Positions 8,624 through 16,574 of a stretch of DNA of 64,000 bases are shown one piece after another. The stretch is from the NCBI RefSeq assembly GCF_014236855.1, contig NZ_CP051261.1, positions 2,976,001 to 3,040,000 on the forward strand, written 5' to 3'. The stretch's first letter is position 1. Each line of letters starts with the position of its first letter. The position numbers and the translations under genes were made by a program. The notes below the pieces were generated by a model that made no database searches, was not told the DNA's origin, and was given only the letters and a program-made list of their open reading frames with translations. Origin of the DNA: Xanthomonas sp. SI. Lineage in GTDB: Bacteria > Pseudomonadota > Gammaproteobacteria > Xanthomonadales > Xanthomonadaceae.

Positions 8624-9745
8624 ATGCCCATGAAACCGAGTCTTGCGATGTTCCTCTGCGTCTGCGTGCCGCTGGCAGCAGTGTCGTTGACCGCCTGCAG
8701 CCGCGACGCGACGCCGACTGCGGAAGCGCCGCGTGCGGTGAAGCTGGAGGCCGTCGGCAGCACCGACGGCACCAACGATCGCCTCGTGGCCCAGGTGCGC
8801 CAGGCGCAGCGCGCCGAACTCGGCTTCGAAGGCGGCGGCCGCATCGCCTCGGTCGAGGTGGATGTCGGCGACAGCGTGCGCCAGGGCCAGATCCTGGCGC
8901 GGCTGGATCCGGAACCGAAGCGCTTGCGTGCCGAGCAGGCCGAAGCCAACGTCCACATCGCCGCCGCCGACCTGCAACAGCAACAGACTCAACTGGCCCA
9001 GCAGCAGGCTATGTTCGAGGACGGCGCTGCATCGGCCACCACCTTGACCGCCGCCAAGGCCGCCTTCGCCAGCGCACAGGCACGCCTGCGCAGCGCGCAG
9101 TCGGACCTGGCGCTGGCGCGTCGCGGCCTGCGCCAGGCCGAGCTGCGTGCGCCGTTCGGCGGCAGCGTGGTGGCTCGGCTGCAGCAGCCCGACGCCAACG
9201 TGGCAGCGGGCCAGCCGGTGCTGCAGCTGGAAGGCCGCGGGCGTGCACAGGTGACGGTCGCGCTGCCGTCGGCGCTGGCAGCGTCGCTGAATCCCGGCCA
9301 GGCGGCGACGGCGTATCGGGCCGGCGTACCCGAGCAGGCGCTGCCGTTGCGGCTGCGCAGTGTGTCCGATCGCCTGGACGGCGGCGCCACCGTGCAGGCG
9401 CTGTTCGAAAGTACCGCGGACGACGCCGCCGGCTTGCGCAGCGGCGAGAACCTGCTGCTGGCCCTGCCCCACGACGCGACACGGCCATTGAGCGTCCCGC
9501 TCAGCGCATTGGTGCCGAGCATGGCCAACGGCAAGCCGATGGTGTTCGTCTACCAGGACAGCAACGCCAGCGTGCGCCGGCGCCAGATCGTGACCGGGAA
9601 TGCCGAAGGCGACCGCGTGCAGGTGCGCCAGGGACTGCGCGCCGGCGAACGCATCGTCGCCGCCGGCGCGGCCTTCCTCAGCGACGGACAGACCGTCGTC
9701 CCCTTCCATCCCGCTACGCGCCTGACCGGCACCGCCTCGCCATGA
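8624..9745 (+). CDS. RND efflux periplasmic adaptor lipoprotein
   Basis: Membrane-fusion protein of 373 aa (or 371 from the second Met). The signal peptide ends in the lipobox LTAC near residue 25. The lipoyl half-motif GDSVRQGQILARLDP is followed by a coiled-coil hairpin rich in Gln and Ala (about 100-160) and the second half-motif ELRAPFGGSVV, then beta-barrel domains. The stop overlaps the permease start by 4 nt (ATGA), so both are made together. Confidence 0.92.
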   Translation: MPMKPSLAMFLCVCVPLAAVSLTACSRDATPTAEAPRAVKLEAVGSTDGTNDRLVAQVRQAQRAELGFEGGGRIASVEVDVGDSVRQGQILARLDPEPKRLRAEQAEANVHIAAADLQQQQTQLAQQQAMFEDGAASATTLTAAKAAFASAQARLRSAQSDLALARRGLRQAELRAPFGGSVVARLQQPDANVAAGQPVLQLEGRGRAQVTVALPSALAASLNPGQAATAYRAGVPEQALPLRLRSVSDRLDGGATVQALFESTADDAAGLRSGENLLLALPHDATRPLSVPLSALVPSMANGKPMVFVYQDSNASVRRRQIVTGNAEGDRVQVRQGLRAGERIVAAGAAFLSDGQTVVPFHPATRLTGTASP

Positions 9746-12700
9746 ACCTGACCCGCGCCACCCTCGCTTCCAGCCGCTTCGCGCTGTTCACCGCCGCGCT
9801 GATCCTGATCGGCGGCATCGTCACCTTCCTGGGTTTTCCGTCGCAGGAAGAACCCAGCGTCACCGTGCGCGATGCGGTGGTGCAGGTCGCGTTTCCGGGC
9901 ATGCCCAGCGAGCGCGTCGAGAACATGATCGCGCGCCCGCTCGAAGAGCACCTGCGCGAACTGACCGGCATCAAGAAGATCGTCACCACGGTGCGGCCGG
10001 GCAGCGCAATCGTGCAGCTCACCGCCCGCGACGACGTCGACGACCTGCCCGCGCTGTGGCAGCGGGTGCGCACCAAGGCGGCCGATGCCAGCGCCGAACT
10101 GCCGCCGGGCACGCAGGGGCCGTTCGTCGACGACGATTTCGGCCGCGTCGCGATCGCCTCGATCGCGGTGACCGCGCCGGGCTTCGCCACCAGCGAGATG
10201 CGCGCGCCGCTGCGGCAGATGCGCGAGCAGCTGTACACCGTGCCCGGGGTGGAACGCGTCAGCTTCCACGGGCTGCGCGAGGACCGCATCTACGTCGCCT
10301 TCGAGCGGACCCGGCTGAGCGAGGCCGGGCTGACGCCCAGCGCGGTCGCGCAACAGCTGCGCACCCAGAACGTGGTCGCCAGCGGCGGCCAGATCGCCGC
10401 GTCCGGGCTGGCGATGACCGTCACCACGTCCGGCGAGATCCGCACCCTGGACGAACTGCGCGACACGCTGATCTCGGTTTCCGGTGCCGATGGCGCGCGC
10501 CAGATCCCGCTGTCGCAGCTGGCGCGCATCGAGCTGATGCCGGCCGATCCGCCGGACAGCGCCGCGATCTACCAGGGCCAGCCGGCGGTGGTGGTGGCGG
10601 TGTCGATGGCGCCCGGCTACAACATCGCGCAAGTCGGCCAGGCGCTGCGGCAGAAGCTCGGCGAGACCGCGCGGATGCTGCCGGTCGGCTTTTCGCAGCA
10701 CGTGGTCACGTTCCAGGCCGACGTGGTGGAACGCGAAATGGGCAAGATGCACCACGTCATGGGCGAGACCGTGCTCATCGTGATGGCGGTGGTGATGCTG
10801 TTCCTGGGCTGGCGCACCGGCCTGATCGTCGGCGCGATCGTGCCGCTGACCATCCTCGGCACGCTGATCGCGATGCGGGCGCTGAGCGTGGAACTGCAGA
10901 CGGTGTCGATCGCCGCGATCATCCTGGCGCTGGGGCTGCTGGTGGACAACGGCATCGTCATCGCCGAAGACATCGAGCGCCGCCTGGCCGCCGGCGAAGA
11001 ACGGAGGCAAGCCTGCGAAGCCGCAGGGCGCACGCTGGCGCTGCCGTTGCTGACCTCCTCGCTGGTCATCGTGCTCGCGTTCTCGCCGTTCTTCTTCGGC
11101 CAGACCAGCACCAACGAGTACATGCGTTCGCTGGCGATCGTGCTGGCGGTGACCCTGCTCGGCTCGTGGCTGCTCAGCGTCACCGTGACCCCGCTGTTGT
11201 GCATGTACTTCGCGCGGGCGCACCGCACCACGCATGCCGACGCTGGCGAAAATGCCGACCACTACGATTCCAGGCTGTACCGCGGCTACCGGCGCATCAT
11301 CGAAACCCTGCTCGGGCACAAGGCGCTGTTCCTGGGCAGCATGCTGCTGCTGTTGGCGGGGGCGGCCACCATCCTGGGCTCGATTCCCTACAGCTTCCTG
11401 CCCAAGTCCGACCGCCTGCAGTTCCAGATGCCGGTGACCCTGCAGCCGGGCAGCGATTCGCGCCAGACCCTGCGCACCGTGCAATCGATCAGCGCCTGGC
11501 TGGCCGATCGCAAGCGCAATCCCGAGATCGTGGACAGCATCGGCTACGTGGCCGACGGCGGACCGCGCATCGTGCTGGGCCTGAATCCGCCGCAGGCCGC
11601 CGCCAACATCGCCTACTTCACCGTCAGCGTGCGCCCCGGCACCGACCTCGACGCACTCATCGCCCGCGTTCGCCAACATATCCGCCAGAGCTATCCCGCC
11701 GTGCGCGCCGAGCCCAAGCGCTTCTCGATGGGCTCGACCGAATCCGGCGTGGCGATCTACCGGGTGGTCGGGTCGGACGAAACCCAGTTGCGCTGCATCG
11801 CCGCCGGGATCGCGCAGGCGTTGCGCCAGCTGCCCGGCACCATCGATGTCAGCGACGACTGGGAGATCCGCATTCCCCGCTACGACGTCCGCGTCGATCA
11901 AGTCAAGGCGCGACGCGCCGGGGTCAGTAGCGACGACATCGCCCAGGCCCTGCAACTGCGCTACAGCGGCATCGGCGCCTCGCTGATCCGCGACGACAGC
12001 GTCAACGTGCCGATCGTGCTGCGCGGCGGCGCCGACGAACGCGCCGCGGCCAGCGATCCGGGCAGCACCCTGCTCTATCCTGCGTCCGGCGGCACCGCCG
12101 TGCCGTTGTCGGCGATCGCCGAGATCGCTCTGTCGTCGGAGCCGTCGGCGATCCAGCGCCGCAACCTGAGCCGCGCCATCACCGTCACCGGGCACAACCC
12201 GAACATGACCACCGACGAAGTGGTGACCGCGCTGGCCGGCAAGGTCGCCGCGCTGCGCCTGCCGCCGGGCTACCGCATCGAGATGGGCGGGGAACTGGAG
12301 GATTCGGCCGAGGCCAACCAGGCCTTGCTGCAGTACATGCCGCATGCGCTGGGCGCGATCCTGCTGTTGTTCATCTGGCAATTCAACTCGTTCCGCAAGC
12401 TGTTCATCGTCGTCGCCAGCGTTCCGTTCGTGCTGATCGGCGCAGCGCTGGCGTTGCTCGTCACCGGCTACCCGTTCGGCTTCATGGCCACCTTCGGCCT
12501 GCTCGCGCTGGCCGGCATCATCGTCAACAACGCGGTGCTGTTGCTGGAGCGCATCGATGCCGAACTGGCGGACGGCCTGGACCGGCACGACGCGGTGATC
12601 GCCGCGGCGGTCAAGCGCCTGCGCCCGATCGTGATGACCAAACTGACCTGCATCGTCGGCCTGGTCCCGCTGATGCTGTTCGCCGGCCCGCTGTGGACCG

Positions 12701-12846
12701 GCATGGCCATCACCATGATCGGCGGCCTGGCGCTGGGCACGCTTGTCACGCTGGGCGTGATCCCGGTGCTGTACGACCTGCTGTTCTCGTTGCGCAACGG
12801 CCGCAGCGAGGCGCACACGGCGGAGGCGGCGGAGGCGGCGGCGTGA
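9742..12846 (+). CDS. RND efflux transporter permease
   Basis: Full-length inner-membrane pump of 1034 aa with the usual two-fold repeat of a membrane helix, large porter loop and further helices. The TM4 proton-relay segment reads LLVDNGIVIAED, that is Asp402-Asn403 where AcrB-type pumps have Asp-Asp, and TM10 reads IIVNNAVLLLE, with Asn929 at the AcrB Lys940 position. The protein is otherwise intact, so it belongs to a subfamily with a different relay rather than a dead gene. The C-terminus is Ala/Glu-rich. The stop overlaps a GTG start of the next gene (GTGA). Substrate unknown. Confidence 0.93.
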   Translation: MNLTRATLASSRFALFTAALILIGGIVTFLGFPSQEEPSVTVRDAVVQVAFPGMPSERVENMIARPLEEHLRELTGIKKIVTTVRPGSAIVQLTARDDVDDLPALWQRVRTKAADASAELPPGTQGPFVDDDFGRVAIASIAVTAPGFATSEMRAPLRQMREQLYTVPGVERVSFHGLREDRIYVAFERTRLSEAGLTPSAVAQQLRTQNVVASGGQIAASGLAMTVTTSGEIRTLDELRDTLISVSGADGARQIPLSQLARIELMPADPPDSAAIYQGQPAVVVAVSMAPGYNIAQVGQALRQKLGETARMLPVGFSQHVVTFQADVVEREMGKMHHVMGETVLIVMAVVMLFLGWRTGLIVGAIVPLTILGTLIAMRALSVELQTVSIAAIILALGLLVDNGIVIAEDIERRLAAGEERRQACEAAGRTLALPLLTSSLVIVLAFSPFFFGQTSTNEYMRSLAIVLAVTLLGSWLLSVTVTPLLCMYFARAHRTTHADAGENADHYDSRLYRGYRRIIETLLGHKALFLGSMLLLLAGAATILGSIPYSFLPKSDRLQFQMPVTLQPGSDSRQTLRTVQSISAWLADRKRNPEIVDSIGYVADGGPRIVLGLNPPQAAANIAYFTVSVRPGTDLDALIARVRQHIRQSYPAVRAEPKRFSMGSTESGVAIYRVVGSDETQLRCIAAGIAQALRQLPGTIDVSDDWEIRIPRYDVRVDQVKARRAGVSSDDIAQALQLRYSGIGASLIRDDSVNVPIVLRGGADERAAASDPGSTLLYPASGGTAVPLSAIAEIALSSEPSAIQRRNLSRAITVTGHNPNMTTDEVVTALAGKVAALRLPPGYRIEMGGELEDSAEANQALLQYMPHALGAILLLFIWQFNSFRKLFIVVASVPFVLIGAALALLVTGYPFGFMATFGLLALAGIIVNNAVLLLERIDAELADGLDRHDAVIAAAVKRLRPIVMTKLTCIVGLVPLMLFAGPLWTGMAITMIGGLALGTLVTLGVIPVLYDLLFSLRNGRSEAHTAEAAEAAA

Positions 12847-14723
12847 TCGGCCAGCGCGGACGCCGCCTGGCGTTGCGCTTGATCGCCATGCTGTGCCTGG
12901 CGCTGGGCGCTGGCGGCTGCTCCACTGTCACGCTGAAACCGGTGAGCGCGGCCGAATACATCCAGGCCAAGCGCGGCGACCCGCTCGGCAGCGGCCACCT
13001 CAGCACCGCTGCGATCGAAACGCTCACCGTGCTCGGCCTGGACGAAAGCGCCTGCAGCGCCCATACCCGGCGCTGCGCAAAGCAGCTGCTCGACAACGAT
13101 GGCGTGGCCCAGGAACGCAAGCTGGCGACCGTCGCCGAACTGTGGCTGCAGGCCTCGCTGCAATTGGCCAAGCGCCAGCCGCGCAGCGACGCCGCATTGA
13201 GCGCCTGGCTGGAGACGGCGCGCTATGCCTACGCCTACCTGTTCTTCAGCGAGCGCGCACCCAGCGAGCGCGCCTTCGAAGATCGCCAGACCCAGGTGCG
13301 CGACTACTACAACTACGCGGTGCAACAAGCGGTGTCGGCGCTGTTCGTGCGCTTCCAGCAACAGGGCCAGCAGGCCGACAGCGCGGCCGAACTGTCGGCC
13401 CTGCCCGGCTGGAAGATCGCGCTGGACGTGAGCCAATTGGGCGCCTTGCAGGACATGCCGATGCCGGATGCGATGTTGCCGGCCAGCGGCCTGCGCTTCA
13501 CCGGGCTGCGCAGCGTGTACCGGCGCGACGGGTTCGGCTCGGAGATGGTCGCGATGCTGCCGAACGCGACGTCGCTGCAGAACGAGGCGAGCGAGTCGGA
13601 CGCGACAAGCCCGGCCTACAGCGCAATGCCTACACCGAGCCTGACCGTGCTTCTGCGCTTCGATGGCGACACGCTGGCCAAGGTGCTGGCCAGCCGCGCG
13701 GTGCGGGTGGAAGCCTACGATCCCTACCTGAGCGCACGTGCCACGCTAGGCGGCTACACGGTACCGTTGGCCGGCGACTTCAGCGCAGGCTATGGGGTGT
13801 GGATGGCGCGCTCGGGTTTCGCCGAGCAATCGCTGCGCACGCTGTTCGGCATGGCCCATGGCATCGACCGGCCGCACATCTTCCTGACCCAGCCCTACGA
13901 TCCCAACCGCCGGGTGCTGGTGCTGCTGCACGGCCTGGCCAGCAGTCCCGAGGCCTGGGTGAACCTGGCCAACGAACTGCTGGGCGACGAACACCTGCGC
14001 GCCCGCTATCAGATCTGGCTGGTCTACTACCCGACCAACCTGCCGATCGCCTACAACCATCTGCAGATCCGCAAGGGACTGGAGCAGGCGTTGGACCATT
14101 TCGATCCGCAACGGCGCAGCGCCTCGGCGCACGACATGGTGCTGGTCGGGCACAGCATGGGCGGCGTGCTGGCGCGCTTGATGGTGTCCTCCAGCGACGG
14201 CGACCGTCTCTGGCAGCGCCTGTTCGGCAACGCGACGCTCGCGCCGCAGGCGATGCAGACGCTGCGCGACAAGCTGTCGCCGATGCTGCACTTCGAACCG
14301 ATGCCGGAAGTCTCCGAGGCGATCTTCCTGGCCTCGCCGCATCGCGGAACCCCGCATGCCACCGGCATGCTCGGCAGCCTGGTGGGCGGCCTGATCGGCC
14401 TGCCCGCGCGCATTCTCGACCAATTCCAGGACATTACCGGCACCGGCCTGGTCGGCAAGCTGCCGACCAGCATGGACAATCTCAACGACCACGACGCTTT
14501 CGTCGAGGCCGCAGCGGAGCTGAAGATCGCGCGGCAGGTGACCTATCACTCGATCATCGCCCGCCGCGTTCCGCGCGTGCCGCTGGCGCAATCGGACGAC
14601 GGCTTCGTGCCCTACTGGAGCGCGCACCTGGATGGCGCAGCGTCGGAAACCGTGATCACCTCCGGGCACAGCGTGCAGGAAACCCCGCAGGCCATCCTGC
14701 AGATCCGCAAGCTGCTGCGCTGA
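12843..14723 (+). CDS. Predicted lipoprotein alpha/beta hydrolase, coupled to RND operon
   Basis: Probable membrane-anchored esterase or lipase of 626 aa. I start it at GTG 12843, which overlaps the permease TGA, because this gives a signal peptide ending in the lipobox GAGGC; the frame is open further upstream but inside the permease. The N-terminal 300 residues are not recognised. The C-terminal half is an alpha/beta hydrolase: HGLASSPEAW (oxyanion region), nucleophile elbow GHSMGG with Ser about 438, and ASPHRGTPHATG as in PGAP1/lipase-like enzymes. A late Asp (SDDGFVPYWSA) and His (TSGHSVQE) could complete the triad. It is last in the efflux operon. Substrate unknown; an acyl ester in the envelope is plausible. 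Confidence 0.85.
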   Translation: MIGQRGRRLALRLIAMLCLALGAGGCSTVTLKPVSAAEYIQAKRGDPLGSGHLSTAAIETLTVLGLDESACSAHTRRCAKQLLDNDGVAQERKLATVAELWLQASLQLAKRQPRSDAALSAWLETARYAYAYLFFSERAPSERAFEDRQTQVRDYYNYAVQQAVSALFVRFQQQGQQADSAAELSALPGWKIALDVSQLGALQDMPMPDAMLPASGLRFTGLRSVYRRDGFGSEMVAMLPNATSLQNEASESDATSPAYSAMPTPSLTVLLRFDGDTLAKVLASRAVRVEAYDPYLSARATLGGYTVPLAGDFSAGYGVWMARSGFAEQSLRTLFGMAHGIDRPHIFLTQPYDPNRRVLVLLHGLASSPEAWVNLANELLGDEHLRARYQIWLVYYPTNLPIAYNHLQIRKGLEQALDHFDPQRRSASAHDMVLVGHSMGGVLARLMVSSSDGDRLWQRLFGNATLAPQAMQTLRDKLSPMLHFEPMPEVSEAIFLASPHRGTPHATGMLGSLVGGLIGLPARILDQFQDITGTGLVGKLPTSMDNLNDHDAFVEAAAELKIARQVTYHSIIARRVPRVPLAQSDDGFVPYWSAHLDGAASETVITSGHSVQETPQAILQIRKLLR

Positions 14724-14784
14724 ACCGCGCAGCGGTAAGCGACAAAGCTGCGGACCAGATGCGAAGCGCCGCGCGAAACGCAGA

Positions 14785-14813
14785 CAAAAAAACACCCGGC
14801 AATGCCGGGTGTC
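14785..14813 (-). terminator. Intrinsic terminator after tRNA-Glu copy 1
   Basis: Read on the minus strand, a 9-bp stem ACACCCGGC/GCCGGGTGT (14792-14812) is followed by a run of seven T. It lies 11 nt downstream of the tRNA-Glu at 14824 and ends the tRNA-Ala/tRNA-Glu transcript. It may also act on the hydrolase transcript from the other side. Confidence 0.85.
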
Positions 14814-14823
14814 TTCTTGTAGA

Positions 14824-14899
14824 TGGCGTCCCCACGGGGATTCGAACCCCGGTCGCCACCGTGAAAGGGTGATGTCCTAGGCCTCTAGACGATGGGGAC
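14824..14899 (-). tRNA. tRNA-Glu (anticodon TTC), copy 1
   Basis: A 76-nt cloverleaf on the minus strand starting GTCCCCATCGTC, with anticodon stem-loop centred on CCTTTCACGG (anticodon TTC, glutamate), a GGTTCGAATCC T-loop and encoded CCA. It is identical to the copy at 15129-15204 and follows tRNA-Ala in the same transcript. Confidence 0.96.
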
Positions 14900-14947
14900 G
14901 CTGATAACGATGTAGCTTTTGCGGACAGGCCTAGTGCCCGAAAAAGT

Positions 14948-15023
<76 letters not shown>

Positions 15024-15044
15024 ACGTGTACTGGCAGAAGCGGA

Positions 15045-15073
15045 ATCTTACTCGATTTTGCCGGCATGTACAA
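15045..15073 (-). promoter_or_regulatory. Sigma-70 promoter for tRNA-Ala/Glu copy 1
   Basis: On the minus strand, TTGTAC (15068-15073) and TAAGAT (15045-15050) are separated by exactly 17 bp and sit about 20 nt before the tRNA-Ala 5' end, with a GC-rich stretch after the -10 box. Confidence 0.7.
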
Positions 15074-15081
15074 ACCCCGCA

Positions 15082-15108
15082 CAAAAAAAGTCCGGCAGTG
15101 CCGGACTT
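15082..15108 (-). terminator. Intrinsic terminator after tRNA-Glu copy 2
   Basis: Minus-strand stem AGTCCGGC/GCCGGACT (15089-15107) followed by seven T. It separates the two tRNA units, so each has its own transcript end. Confidence 0.85.
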
Positions 15109-15128
15109 CAGGTTTCTTGCAAATAAAA

Positions 15129-15204
15129 TGGCGTCCCCACGGGGATTCGAACCCCGGTCGCCACCGTGAAAGGGTGATGTCCTAGGCCTCTAGACGATGG
15201 GGAC
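15129..15204 (-). tRNA. tRNA-Glu (anticodon TTC), copy 2
   Basis: Identical in sequence to the tRNA-Glu at 14824-14899, including the encoded CCA end and the TTC anticodon. It follows tRNA-Ala copy 2 and is ended by the hairpin at 15089-15107. Confidence 0.96.
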
Positions 15205-15252
15205 GCTGATAACGATGTAGCTTCTGCGGACAGGCCTAGTGCCCGAAAAAGT

Positions 15253-15328
<76 letters not shown>

Positions 15329-15349
15329 ACGTGTGCTGCGAGGAGCGGA

Positions 15350-15378
15350 ATATTAGCGATGGCGCCCTGCCTGCGCAA
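15350..15378 (-). promoter_or_regulatory. Sigma-70 promoter for tRNA-Ala/Glu copy 2
   Basis: Minus-strand TTGCGC (15373-15378), 17-bp spacer and TAATAT (15350-15355), followed by a GC-rich discriminator of the kind found at stable-RNA promoters. The tRNA 5' end is about 20 nt downstream. Confidence 0.75.
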
Positions 15379-15821
15379 GCGTTTTTTGAAGTTTTTTTAA
15401 CAACGCAGCGCAGGCGAATTCGGCGCTCGGCGGTCGCACGCGCCGATCGTCTGCATCCATCGCATCGACGCAATCGCGTTCGATCGCATTCGATTGCCGA
15501 AAGCTGGCCACTGTCGTTGTGCGGGCCAGACAGTCGCGCCGAGCGCGAAAGGCCGAATCGCACATCACCTATAGATAGATAGCCAAGGAAGGCGAAGTCG
15601 CTATCGGCTTCCCGCACCAGTTCGTCCGCGCCGCAGCGTGGACCGGGACAGGTCATTACTTCCAGTTCCGGGCAGGCAAGCATCGATGGGAAGCAAAGGG
15701 ATGCCCTGCCCGCCTCCAGCAAGCACAGGCGATCGACGCCGGCTTCGGTGCAGATGCGATCCTCCCGGCCAGACACCGCGGCGCGGCGGCATGCCGGTGC
15801 GGAGTCCCAAACCCGATCGCG
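15379..15821. other. Non-coding interval between tRNA units
   Basis: About 440 bp between the tRNA-Ala promoter and the terminator of tRNA-Leu. It holds short open frames without recognisable protein character or ribosome-binding sites. I see T/A-rich tracts near 15381-15400 and no further RNA gene. Confidence 0.5.
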
Positions 15822-15851
15822 CAAAAAACAAACGGCAGCCGAAGCTGCCGT
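15822..15851 (-). terminator. Intrinsic terminator after tRNA-Leu
   Basis: Minus-strand stem ACGGCAGC/GCTGCCGT with a TTCG tetraloop (15832-15851), followed by a T-rich run (TTGTTTTTTG). It begins 7 nt after the tRNA-Leu CCA end. Confidence 0.88.
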
Positions 15852-15857
15852 AGGTCC

Positions 15858-15944
15858 TGGTGCCGAAGGTGGGACTCGAACCCACACGCTTTTAAGGGCG
15901 GCGGATTTTGAGTCCGCTGCGTCTACCGATTCCGCCACTTCGGC
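15858..15944 (-). tRNA. tRNA-Leu (anticodon CAA)
   Basis: An 87-nt minus-strand class II tRNA beginning GCCGAAGTGGCGGAAT, with anticodon loop CTCAAAA (anticodon CAA, leucine UUG), a long variable arm, GGTTCGAGTCC T-loop and encoded CCA. A TATACT -10 element lies at 15955-15960 on the minus strand; its -35 box is weak. Confidence 0.96.
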
Positions 15945-16078
15945 GCGGCCGCGCAGTATAGCCGACCGCAACCGGCTGCGACAGGGGTAAATCCTTCATC
16001 TTCGTTGGGATCGCGATCCAACCAGGGTCAGCGCGGCTGCCGCTATAATTTCCGTTCCCAAACCTTAACGAGCAAGCG

Positions 16079-16459
16079 ATGTCGGCATTGCGGGGCCTGC
16101 GTATCCTGGTGGTCGAGAACGACGAAATGAACGCCACGCTGCTGGAATTGCAGCTTGCCCAAGCCGGCGCCGACGTGATCGGCCCGGCGGAATCGGTGCG
16201 GGAAGCGCTTGTGCTGATCGACCAGGAGCGGCCGGATCGGGCGGTGCTCGATTTCCGCCTGGCCGCCGGCGAGACCAGCGAGGCGGTCGCGCGGATGCTG
16301 ACCGAGCGTGCGATCCCGTATGTGCTGGCCACCGGCGTCGCGGCCGAATCGCTTCCTGCCGGTTTCGCCGCCGGAGTGGTGCTGACCAAGCCCTATCTGT
16401 CGGAACAGCTGATCAAGGCGCTGGGCGATGCTCACGCGAAAATGACCGCTCGCCCTTGA
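16079..16459 (+). CDS. Single-domain response regulator receiver protein
   Basis: A stand-alone receiver domain of 126 aa with no output domain. It has the N-terminal acidic residues (VVENDE), phospho-acceptor Asp58 in AVLDFRL and the conserved Lys104 in LTKPYL. Such proteins act as phosphorelay intermediates or as feedback sinks. The large hybrid kinase starting about 115 nt downstream in the same direction is the obvious partner and they may be cotranscribed. Confidence 0.92.
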   Translation: MSALRGLRILVVENDEMNATLLELQLAQAGADVIGPAESVREALVLIDQERPDRAVLDFRLAAGETSEAVARMLTERAIPYVLATGVAAESLPAGFAAGVVLTKPYLSEQLIKALGDAHAKMTARP

Positions 16460-16574
16460 GAATCCCGGATCGGGAGCCTGCCCCGCAGGGATCGATTCGA
16501 GGGATTTCGCCATCAACGCTCACAACCGATCGCCCCCTCCTGTCTGGCTACCTGCCAACAGCGTCACGGGAGAC

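Noticed and set aside
9550..12816. 1088-codon open frame antisense to the RND permease
   Set aside because: Low-complexity His/Gln/Arg/Gly translation typical of the opposite strand of a GC-rich gene; the plus-strand permease is complete and recognisable.
15379..15821. Additional tRNA or small protein gene between tRNA-Ala and tRNA-Leu
   Set aside because: No cloverleaf and no frame with a ribosome site or protein-like composition.
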